Shown piece after piece: positions 7,755 through 14,131 of a stretch of DNA of 31,953 nucleotides. The stretch spans positions 1 to 31,953 of the forward strand of contig CAZGXW010000029.1 in assembly GCA_964529975.1 (NCBI GenBank), in the 5' to 3' direction. This DNA is from JADFMN01 sp964529975. GTDB taxonomy: Bacteria > Armatimonadota > Fimbriimonadia > Fimbriimonadales > Fimbriimonadaceae. Each line of letters starts with the position of its first letter. Position 1 is the stretch's first letter. The notes below the pieces were generated by a model. That model was not told where the DNA came from, ran no database searches, and saw only the letters and a list, made by a program, of their open reading frames with translations. The translations under genes were made by a program, and so were the position numbers.

Positions 7755-8725
7755 TGGCCCAGCAACATTCTAGCGGCTTTGACGCCGGAATCGTAGGCGT
7801 GCTCGATGCGCCCGCCTTCGAGGCCGTCGCCCGCCATGACGAGCGTGGAGCCTGGGGGGTTGACGCTCTCGAACCCGCTGACGCTGTCGGGCTGGCTCTG
7901 CGCCCATCGCACGACGCCGTGGACGGACGGCTGCTCGAAGCCTTTGCCGAGGATCCGCTCGATGTCGACGAGAGCGTCTTCAAGGATCGAGGCTTCTTCG
8001 GCCTCGAGGTTCCACCGGCTGTACTTGGGGCCCATCTGCACGACGAGCGCGGTGTGGCCTTCGGGTGCGCGGCCGGGCACTTTAAGGTTCTCGACGCTGA
8101 GCCAGTGCAGGGGGTGGGCGGACTCTTCGGCGACGACGGCGTGGTATGGGGCCTCGAAGGGGCGCTGATATCCGAGCATGAGGCAGAGACACGCGCGGTA
8201 GCGCGTGTTGAACGCCTGTCTTGTTTGTCCAAGTTCAGCGGTCAAGCGCGTGGCCTCGGTGGTGCTTGTTGCGAGCACGAGCGCCTCGAACGCTTGGCCA
8301 TGGATGGAGTAACCGCCGTCGGGCGGGGCCTCGATCTGGTCGATGCGTCGCCCTGTCTCGACCTCGAGCCCTTCGGCGAGAAGCGAGGCGAGGCGCTGGA
8401 TGCCGTGGCGGTAGCAGTACCGGACGGTCGGGGCGACTCCGGCGCCTGCGAAGATGTGTCGTCCGTTGTGCGTGTAGACGGGCTTATCGACGACGACGAG
8501 GTCTGCCGCATCGAGTTCGTTGCGCAGGACGCCCTCGATCGGCTTAGCTCGCGGGACGATACTGGTTGCCCCAGGGTCGAAGGTGTAGGGCCCGATGGAT
8601 ACGGTGCGGCATCGGCCGCCGACGTGGTCCTCGCTCTCGAAGACTTTGACGCTGGCTCCGGCCTTGCTGAGCGTGCGGGCGGCGGCGAGCCCCGCGATCC
8701 CAGCCCCGACCACACCCACACGCAT
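7751..8725 (-). CDS. FAD-dependent amine-oxidase-like / renalase-like oxidoreductase
   Basis: 324 aa. The N-terminal dinucleotide-binding motif is GVVGAGIAGLAAARTL (GxGxxG), followed by FESEDHVGGRCRT, the conserved second FAD motif of amine oxidases, phytoene desaturases and renalases. The C-terminal 'TLVMAGDGLEGGRIEHAYDSG' is the usual FAD-closing motif. The length fits the short renalase-like group rather than full-size monoamine oxidases. The substrate cannot be read from sequence. A TAAACT hexamer ends 6 nt before the ATG, consistent with a leaderless transcript. The stop is coupled by ATGA overlap to the exported protein gene downstream. Confidence 0.85.
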   Translation of the reverse strand: MRVGVVGAGIAGLAAARTLSKAGASVKVFESEDHVGGRCRTVSIGPYTFDPGATSIVPRAKPIEGVLRNELDAADLVVVDKPVYTHNGRHIFAGAGVAPTVRYCYRHGIQRLASLLAEGLEVETGRRIDQIEAPPDGGYSIHGQAFEALVLATSTTEATRLTAELGQTRQAFNTRYRACLCLMLGYQRPFEAPYHAVVAEESAHPLHWLSVENLKVPGRAPEGHTALVVQMGPKYSRWNLEAEEASILEDALVDIERILGKGFEQPSVHGVVRWAQSQPDSVSGFESVNPPGSTLVMAGDGLEGGRIEHAYDSGVKAARMLLGQ

Positions 8726-8731
8726 CGGCCC

Positions 8732-8751
8732 AGTTTAGCCCCTGCTAGAAT
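8732..8751. promoter_or_regulatory. Divergent promoter pair with -10 boxes close to both start codons
   Basis: Minus strand: TAAACT (8732-8737) ends 6 nt before the ATG of the FAD gene. Plus strand: TAGAAT (8746-8751) ends 7 nt before the ATG at 8759 of the 2TM gene. The spacing places both transcription starts at or next to the start codons. No good -35 hexamers are visible. Confidence 0.45.
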
Positions 8752-8758
8752 GAGTCTG

Positions 8759-9220
8759 ATGGCGGATCCTATGGAGTCGCTGACGTCGGACGAGGACGTG
8801 GACGAAGTCCTCAAGATCGCCTTGCGCAACCAGGGCCGTTGCGACCCGGAATTGCGCGAGCGGTTGCTCGCGACGGCGGCCGAACTTGGGATCTCCGAAC
8901 GCGAACTGGCCGAGGCCGAAGAGGAGCACGCGCGCCGCAAGTCGGAGCGGACCGAGTTCATCGAGTTCAAGCAGCGGCAGGTGCGCGAGTTTCGCGAGCA
9001 CTTCTTCGTCTACATCGTGATCAACACGCTGTTGGTGGGGATCAACTTTGTGACCGTTGGGACTGTGAGTTGGGCGATCTGGCCGATCCTGGGTTGGGGC
9101 ATCGGGCTGGCGTTCCACGCGTGGGGATCATTGAACACGGGGAGCGAGTCGTTCCAAGAGGAGTTCGCCTCGTGGCGCCGCAAGTCGGCTCGTAACCGGG
9201 ACCGGGGCGAGAGAGACTGA
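8759..9220 (+). CDS. 2TM-domain membrane protein
   Basis: 153 aa from the ATG at 8759. An in-frame ATG at 8750 would overlap the TAGAAT -10-like box, so the second ATG is preferred. The N-terminus (~1-75) is acidic and helical and resembles short-chain SHOCT/DUF1707-like helices. It is followed by two membrane helices (roughly FFVYIVINTLLVGINFVTV and AIWPILGWGIGLAFHAWG) ending in a basic tail, the pattern of the '2TM domain' family. Such domains occur alone or on sensor proteins; no biochemical role is known. It is followed by 150 bp of non-coding DNA before the fasciclin gene. Confidence 0.8.
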   Translation: MADPMESLTSDEDVDEVLKIALRNQGRCDPELRERLLATAAELGISERELAEAEEEHARRKSERTEFIEFKQRQVREFREHFFVYIVINTLLVGINFVTVGTVSWAIWPILGWGIGLAFHAWGSLNTGSESFQEEFASWRRKSARNRDRGERD

Positions 9221-9334
9221 CCGGCCCAAACCAAGCCTTTCCTGAACCTAGTTCCGCAGTGAACTCTCGCCAAAATGCGTACTACGGGCGGCATAATAGT
9301 CCTAGTTGAGGAACATAATCGGCATTCCTTGAGT

Positions 9335-9340
9335 TATGAT
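9335..9340 (+). promoter_or_regulatory. Possible -10 box of the fasciclin gene
   Basis: TATGAT lies 33 nt before the ATG at 9374. Two further AT-rich CATAAT words (9292 and 9314) occur in the same 150-bp gap. No convincing -35 was found. AGGA at 9360-9363 could serve as the ribosome binding site, about 10 nt before the start codon. Confidence 0.3.
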
Positions 9341-9373
9341 GGGTCAGAGCAGCAGGCTCAGGACAAAGAACAG

Positions 9374-9874
9374 ATGAAAAAGACACTCTTGGCAATTGCG
9401 GTCGCCGGCGCGCTGGCAATCTCGGCAACGGCTCAGGCACCGACGAAGAAGGACATCGTGGACACCGCTGTAGAAGCGAAGTCGTTCACGACGCTCGTTA
9501 GCCTCGTGAAGCAGGCCGGCCTGGTCGAGACGCTGAAGGGCAAGGGTCCGTTCACGGTGTTCGCTCCGACGGACGCGGCGTTCAAGAAACTGCCGAAGGC
9601 CACTCTCGACGCCGTGGCGAACGACAAGGAGCTCCTCAAGCGGGTGCTGCTTTACCATGTGGTCCCTGGCAAGGTCGGATCGGCGGACGTTGTGAAGTTG
9701 AGCAAGGCGAACACCGCCCTGAAAGACTCCCACGGAAAGCCGGTTGCGGTCGCGATCAAGGTGAAGGATGGCAAGGTGTGGGTCGGCGGATCGATGGTGA
9801 CTGCCACGGACATCGAAACCTCGAACGGCGTCATCCACGTGGTGGACACCGTGATCATCCCCCCGTCGAAGTAA
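9374..9874 (+). CDS. Exported fasciclin (FAS1) domain protein
   Basis: 166 aa. The ATG at 9374 gives a perfect signal peptide (MKKTLLAIAVAGALAISATAQA). A single FAS1 domain follows, with the H1 motif FTVFAPTDAAFKKLP, the H2 region LLYHVVPGKV and the closing NGVIHVVDTVIIPP. Bacterial single-FAS1 proteins are secreted adhesion or matrix proteins of about this size. The frame is open further upstream to 9275, but that extension lacks a signal. It is monocistronic, ending at a strong hairpin terminator. Confidence 0.93.
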   Translation: MKKTLLAIAVAGALAISATAQAPTKKDIVDTAVEAKSFTTLVSLVKQAGLVETLKGKGPFTVFAPTDAAFKKLPKATLDAVANDKELLKRVLLYHVVPGKVGSADVVKLSKANTALKDSHGKPVAVAIKVKDGKVWVGGSMVTATDIETSNGVIHVVDTVIIPPSK

Positions 9875-9890
9875 GGGAGTGATGCACGTT

Positions 9891-9928
9891 GCCTCCGGTC
9901 CCTTCTTCCCAGGGCCGGGGGCTCTTTT
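9891..9928 (+). terminator. Rho-independent terminator of the fasciclin gene
   Basis: GCCTCCGGTCCC (9891-9902) pairs with GGGCCGGGGGC (9912-9922), with one bulged T and one wobble pair around a 9-nt loop, and is followed by TCTTTT. It ends exactly where the converging B12 regulator gene stops (9929). Confidence 0.75.
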
Positions 9929-10873
9929 CTACTCGAGGAGATCTTGCGGGGCGACGCCGAGCGCCTCGGCGATCTTTACGACTGCCGCCAGGCTGACGTT
10001 TTGCTTACCCTTTTCGACGCTGCCGATGTAGGAACGGTCGATGCTCGCCGCCTCTGCAAGATCTGCCTGTGTCATGCCCTTTGACTTTCGGAGGCGGACG
10101 ACGTTTCTTGCGAGTTTCTCAAGCCACCGATCGAGGTTGGTCGCGACTCCTTCCTCTTCAAGCAGCCGTGAACACTTTTGTACCGCTTCTCTCAGGCTTG
10201 ACACGTAGTACTTGGAGGCCTCTTTGAGATTTGCCGCGGCGTATCCGCCTGCAATGATGAGCGGCTTTCCCGGGACATCCTGCAGCGACTTGATGGTCTG
10301 TTTTAGGGCGTCGGTCGAATCGAGCGGCGTGGCGGAGACGACGACGACGCGGAAGACGCCTTCTGCGAAGAAGGCTTTTACGGAGGAGACCGGGACGTTT
10401 TCGCCGAGGAAGCTGACGGACCAGCCCTGCGTTTCAAGGACGTTTGCAATTGCTCTTGCGGCGAGCCAGTGGTTGTCACCTTCGACGCACAAGACAGCGG
10501 CCTGCCTCCCATGACTGCCCTGGCGATCGGCGAGGTCCTTCGCCTTTTCAAGACACCTCAAGACGAGATGCGAAGCACGGTGCTCGTGTGCGACCGTAAT
10601 GTCTCCCTTGTGCCAAGCAAGTCCGACCCGGGCATGCGCAGCGAGGATGAGACTCTCGGCGATTTCTACATGCCCGAGTCCCGCCGCAGGCGCAAGAGCC
10701 ACGACCTGGAGAGCGCCCGCCTCGTCCCCGGCCAGAAGGGCTGTTACGAGGCTTTCAACGAGCGACGGCAAGTTTGACTCGCTGAGGCTGGAGGATATAG
10801 TCCGCACGTGCCGACCATTCTGGCATTGGCTTGGTGCGGCCTGTAACCGGGTATTTTCGTCATCCGATATCAC
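9929..10873 (-). CDS. CarH-type B12 photosensor domain fused to a C-terminal XRE-family HTH (predicted light-responsive regulator)
   Basis: 314 aa from GTG 10873, which lies 7 nt after a TATAAT box; the frame is open to a TTG at 10894 (numbering here counts from that TTG). Residues ~42-120 form the four-helix cap of B12-binding modules and ~131-225 the Rossmann cobalamin domain. The cap has Trp94-His95 and W-x9-EH (Glu104, His105), the signature that places Trp over adenosylcobalamin in CarH/LitR light sensors. The lower-ligand His141 sits in a DNHWLA variant of DxHxxG. Residues ~262-315 are a Cro/C1 HTH (MTQADLAEAASIDRSYIGSVEKGKQN). CarH and LitR carry an N-terminal MerR domain, so both the HTH family and its position differ. 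It is divergent from the SRPBCC gene, a likely target. Confidence 0.85.
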   Translation of the reverse strand: MISDDENTRLQAAPSQCQNGRHVRTISSSLSESNLPSLVESLVTALLAGDEAGALQVVALAPAAGLGHVEIAESLILAAHARVGLAWHKGDITVAHEHRASHLVLRCLEKAKDLADRQGSHGRQAAVLCVEGDNHWLAARAIANVLETQGWSVSFLGENVPVSSVKAFFAEGVFRVVVVSATPLDSTDALKQTIKSLQDVPGKPLIIAGGYAAANLKEASKYYVSSLREAVQKCSRLLEEEGVATNLDRWLEKLARNVVRLRKSKGMTQADLAEAASIDRSYIGSVEKGKQNVSLAAVVKIAEALGVAPQDLLE

Positions 10874-10880
10874 TACGTGG

Positions 10881-10888
10881 ATTATAAT
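10881..10888. promoter_or_regulatory. Shared palindromic -10 element of a divergent gene pair
   Basis: ATTATAAT is its own reverse complement, so TATAAT reads on the plus strand at 10883-10888 and on the minus strand at 10886-10881. It lies 8 nt before the SRPBCC ATG (10897) on one side and 7 nt before the regulator GTG (10873) on the other. Both transcripts would be leaderless. Neither side has a recognisable -35. Confidence 0.7.
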
Positions 10889-10898
10889 CGACAATTAT
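10884..10898. promoter_or_regulatory. Candidate operator: inverted repeat over the -10 and start codon
   Basis: ATAAT-cgaca-ATTAT is a perfect 5-bp inverted repeat around a 5-nt centre that covers the SRPBCC -10 box and start codon. Its position suits a repressor that blocks polymerase. That the adjacent B12-XRE protein binds it is inference from location only. Confidence 0.4.
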
Positions 10899-11394
10899 GA
10901 TCTCGGTAGGCCAGGACGAGGAGGGCGCCAAGCACGTGTTTCGCTGTGAGACCCTAGTGAAGGCTCCGGTCGAGTCGGTGTTCTTGTTCTTCTCTCAAGC
11001 AGAGAACCTCGAGCGGATCACACCTCGCTCGCTGCGTTTCCGAATCCTGACCCCTCTGCCAATCGAGATGCGGCGCGGAGCGCGCATTGACTATTCGCTT
11101 CGATTGTTCGGATTGCCGATACGGTGGCTAACCGAGATCACGGTGTTCGAGCCTGACCGTCGGTTTGTCGATGTGCAATTGCGCGGGCCCTATCGGCGCT
11201 GGATCCACGAGCACACATTTGAACCGGTCGGCGCGGAAACTATGATGACGGACACTGTGCGGTATGAAGTCGGCTTTGGCTGGATTGGACGACTGGTCGA
11301 GCGTCTCTTTGTGCGCCGCAGCGTTGAGTCGATCTTTGCCCACCGCGCCCGGGTGATCGCTTCAGAGTTCGGGCAAGAAACTTACGAAGCGTAA
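10897..11394 (+). CDS. SRPBCC (START-like) ligand-binding domain protein
   Basis: 165 aa covering one SRPBCC fold. Family features are the N-terminal 'VKAPVESVFLFFSQAENLERITP', the central 'LPIRWLTEITVFEPDRRFVDVQLRGPYRRWIHEHTFEPV' and the C-terminal helix after 'GWIGRLVERLF', as in the cyclase/CDP-paratose-epimerase-like SRPBCC group. Proteins of this group often occur in light-inducible carotenoid/photolyase clusters (general knowledge), which fits the divergent B12 photosensor. The bound ligand is unknown. The ATG lies 8 nt after TATAAT, so the mRNA is probably leaderless. Confidence 0.85.
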   Translation: MISVGQDEEGAKHVFRCETLVKAPVESVFLFFSQAENLERITPRSLRFRILTPLPIEMRRGARIDYSLRLFGLPIRWLTEITVFEPDRRFVDVQLRGPYRRWIHEHTFEPVGAETMMTDTVRYEVGFGWIGRLVERLFVRRSVESIFAHRARVIASEFGQETYEA

Positions 11395-11400
11395 CAGACG

Positions 11401-11406
11401 TATAAT
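11401..11406 (+). promoter_or_regulatory. -10 box of the BNR-repeat gene
   Basis: A perfect TATAAT lies 10 nt before the ATG at 11417 and just after the SRPBCC stop codon. It implies an independent promoter and a leader of only a few nucleotides. No clear -35 is present because the upstream sequence is the end of the SRPBCC gene. Confidence 0.55.
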
Positions 11407-11416
11407 CGGCTCACTC

Positions 11417-14083
11417 ATGCCAAAGAAACCAGCCCCGAAGAAAGCCGTTCCGAAGAAGCGGACGCTGACAGAGAGCGATCTCAAGCGCGCGCCTTGGCGG
11501 TGCATCGGCCCGGCGACGATGGGCGGGCGGATCAGCGACATGGCGTTCGTTCCCGGCGACACGAAGTCGTGGTACATGGGGTTTGCGAGCGGCGGGCTGT
11601 GGCGGACGACGAACTGCGGGACGACGTTCGAGCAACTGTTCAAGAAGGAAGAGACCTCGAGCATTGGTGCAGTGGCGGTGGCGAGCGCGCCCGCGAAGTG
11701 GAAGGGATGGAACAAGGACGTTGCGGTGAAAGACCGCGCGAAGAAGGGCAAGGGCCGGATCGTGTGGGTGGGCACAGGCGAGGGGAACGGGCGCAACTCT
11801 TCCTCTTGGGGGAACGGCGTTTATCGGTCGGTGGACGGCGGCGCGAACTTCGTTCACTTGGGGCTGGAGGACACGCACGACATTCCGCGGATCGCGGTCG
11901 ATCCTCGCGACCCAGACGTTTGCTATGTTGCCGCTCTCGGGCATTTGTGGGGGCACAACTCGGAGCGCGGGCTTTACAAGACCACGGACGGCGGGAAGTC
12001 CTGGAAGAAGGTGCTCTATATTGACGACAAGACGGGCTGTTGCGACGTGGCCATCGATCCGAAGCGACCGGACGTTGTTTACGCGGCGATGTACATGCGG
12101 CTCCGCACGCCGTACTCGTTCATGAGCGGCGGTGCGAAAGGCGGGATCTACAAGAGCACGAACGGAGGGCGCACATGGAAGCGCTTGACGAACGGGCTGC
12201 CCAAGCAGATCGGTCGTGTGGGCTTCGACATCTTCCCTGGCGACACGAAGAAGGTGATCGCGGTGGTGGAGTCGACCGAGGACGGCGCAAACAGCATCCG
12301 CGACGACCGGATGCGGGGTGGCGGCGTTTTCTTTTCTTCGGACTCAGGCGAGTCTTGGGAGCGGCGCAGCGTGCGCTCGCCACGAGCGTTCTACTTCAGC
12401 AAGATCAAGTTCGACCCGCGCAACGCGAAGCGCGTGTACATGCTCGGTTGGACGACAGAGGTGAGCGACGACGGGGGCAAGACGTTCCGCGAGGGCTTTG
12501 CGAACCTGCTGCACGCGGACCATCACGCGATCTTAGTCTCGCCGACGGACTCGGACCACATCATTATCGCGACGGACGGGGGAGCGTCACAGACTTTCGA
12601 CGGCGGCAAGGCGTGGGACTTCCTAAACACGATCCCTAGCGGGCAGTTCTACAACGTCTCGGTCGACGACAGCGACCCCTATCGCGTGATCGGCGGGTTG
12701 CAGGACAACGGCACGTGGATGGGGCCTAGCGCGACCGGCGTGAACGAGCCGGAGGACAAGGCGGCGCGCGTTCCTGCGACCGGGATCGTGAACTCGGACT
12801 GGCAGGTCGTGAACTGGGGCGACGGTTTCCATGCGGACTTCGACCCTGACGACACCGGCATCGTCTACGGCGAGTGGCAGGGCGGGAACCTCGTCCGGAT
12901 CAACTTGGCAAATGCGGAGCGGCGGTACATCGCTCCCGAGGCGCGCGAGGGCGAGCCTCGCCATCGGTTCAACTGGAACTCGCCTTTCTTCGTTAGCAAA
13001 CACGACGGCAAGACGCTGTACATCGGCGGGAACTACGTATTCAAGTTGACGCAGCGCGGCGACAAGTGGACGAAGATCAGCCCCGACCTGACGACGGCGG
13101 ATCCTCGCAAAATGGAGACTGTCGGCAGCAACGCGGAGACGCACTGCACTGTGGTCTCTCTGGACGAGTCGCCGATCAAGCGCGGACTGTTGTGGGCGGG
13201 TTCGGACGACGGATTGGTGCACGTGACCAGGAACGACGGCGGCTCTTGGCAGGACGTTACGCCCGCGGCGGTGCGCGGACGGTACGTTTCGCGCGTTCAC
13301 GCGAGCGCGCACCTCGAGGGTCGATGTTACGTCTCGGTGGACGGGCACAGGAGCGACGACATGCGTCCTTGCATCTTGGCGACCGATGACTTTGGCCGTT
13401 CGTGGCGGGACGTGTCCTCGGGATTGCCCGCGCGGCGGTCTGTGATGGTCGTTCGCGAGGACTTGGCGAACCCTGAGGTGCTGTACTGCGGCACGGAGAA
13501 CGCGTGTTATCTGTCTTTGGACCGCGGGAAGTCGTGGGTGAAGATGCACGGCGACGCCTTGCCGACCGTGCCGGTCTACGACATCAAGCAGCAGGCTCGT
13601 AGTGGCGACCTGGTCTTGGGCACGCACGGGCTCTCGATCTGGGTGATGGACGGAGCGCGCTGGATCGGCGAACTGACACAGAAGGTCTTGGACGCGCCGT
13701 TGCACCTGTTCGCCGTGGACGATGCGCGTCCGAAGTGGCACATGCCGACGAGCGGGCTGTGGACGCACAAGATGTTCCGCGCTCCGAACCCGCCGGCGGG
13801 CGTTCGGATCGACTATTGGATCAAGGAGTTCGTCAACGAGCCAGTGCGGGTCGTTGTGGAGGACTCGAAGGGCGTCGTTGTGAAGACGTTGGGCGGATCG
13901 AACGCGCCGGGGTTCAACCGCGTTGTGTGGGACCTGGTGCCAGAGGAGTGGCAGCAACTGACGGACGAGGGCGAGGACACGATCTTTACTCCGTTCCACG
14001 TTCGGCCGGGGACGTACAAAGTGAAACTCTCGATGGGCAAGCACAAGGCCGAGGGAACGTTCAAGGTATTGGCGCGGAAGTAG
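11417..14083 (+). CDS. Large Asp-box (BNR) repeat beta-propeller protein, sortilin/VPS10-like
   Basis: 888 aa. The N-terminus is Lys/Pro-rich (MPKKPAPKKAVPKKR) with no signal peptide. Multiple Asp-box motifs (S/T-x-D-x-G-x-x-W/F) follow, for example SVDGGANF, TTDGGKSW, STNGGRTW, SSDSGESW, SDDGGKTF, TDDFGRSW and SLDRGKSW. These support one or two beta-propellers as in sortilin-like and 'WD40/YVTN/BNR-like' glycosyl-hydrolase-annotated proteins. The C-terminal ~100 residues ('PVRVVVEDSKGVVVKTLGG...FHVRPGTYKVKLSM') resemble an FnIII/FlgD-like beta-sandwich. Related proteins are usually exported; the missing signal is unusual. No catalytic residues could be assigned, so the enzyme name should not be trusted. 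Confidence 0.85.
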   Translation: MPKKPAPKKAVPKKRTLTESDLKRAPWRCIGPATMGGRISDMAFVPGDTKSWYMGFASGGLWRTTNCGTTFEQLFKKEETSSIGAVAVASAPAKWKGWNKDVAVKDRAKKGKGRIVWVGTGEGNGRNSSSWGNGVYRSVDGGANFVHLGLEDTHDIPRIAVDPRDPDVCYVAALGHLWGHNSERGLYKTTDGGKSWKKVLYIDDKTGCCDVAIDPKRPDVVYAAMYMRLRTPYSFMSGGAKGGIYKSTNGGRTWKRLTNGLPKQIGRVGFDIFPGDTKKVIAVVESTEDGANSIRDDRMRGGGVFFSSDSGESWERRSVRSPRAFYFSKIKFDPRNAKRVYMLGWTTEVSDDGGKTFREGFANLLHADHHAILVSPTDSDHIIIATDGGASQTFDGGKAWDFLNTIPSGQFYNVSVDDSDPYRVIGGLQDNGTWMGPSATGVNEPEDKAARVPATGIVNSDWQVVNWGDGFHADFDPDDTGIVYGEWQGGNLVRINLANAERRYIAPEAREGEPRHRFNWNSPFFVSKHDGKTLYIGGNYVFKLTQRGDKWTKISPDLTTADPRKMETVGSNAETHCTVVSLDESPIKRGLLWAGSDDGLVHVTRNDGGSWQDVTPAAVRGRYVSRVHASAHLEGRCYVSVDGHRSDDMRPCILATDDFGRSWRDVSSGLPARRSVMVVREDLANPEVLYCGTENACYLSLDRGKSWVKMHGDALPTVPVYDIKQQARSGDLVLGTHGLSIWVMDGARWIGELTQKVLDAPLHLFAVDDARPKWHMPTSGLWTHKMFRAPNPPAGVRIDYWIKEFVNEPVRVVVEDSKGVVVKTLGGSNAPGFNRVVWDLVPEEWQQLTDEGEDTIFTPFHVRPGTYKVKLSMGKHKAEGTFKVLARK

Positions 14084-14090
14084 GGAGCAA

Positions 14091-14117
14091 GTAGCGCAGG
14101 CTGAAGCCTGCGACTAC
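14091..14117. repeat. Dispersed hairpin repeat (GCAGGCT/AGCCTGC), copy 1, between convergent genes
   Basis: GTAGCGCAGGCT and AGCCTGCGACTAC form an almost perfect hairpin (one extra A) with a 2-nt loop. It lies between the convergent stops of the BNR gene and the diguanylate cyclase gene, so it may serve as a bidirectional transcript-end hairpin. A second copy lies at 16990-17015. It is preceded by a GTAGGGAGCAAGT-like word also present at 6466-6478. Confidence 0.65.
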
Positions 14118-14131
14118 GATGCGTGAACCGA

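Noticed and set aside
7715..8758. Upstream extension of the 2TM gene frame
   Set aside because: It runs antisense through the FAD-dependent gene, which has both FAD motifs. The 2TM protein is complete from 8759, right after a -10-like box.
12623..14044. Long antisense open frame (473 codons) within the BNR gene
   Set aside because: It is Arg/Pro/His-rich with no domain pattern, as expected for the shadow frame of a GC-rich gene; the plus-strand Asp-box motifs are unmistakable.
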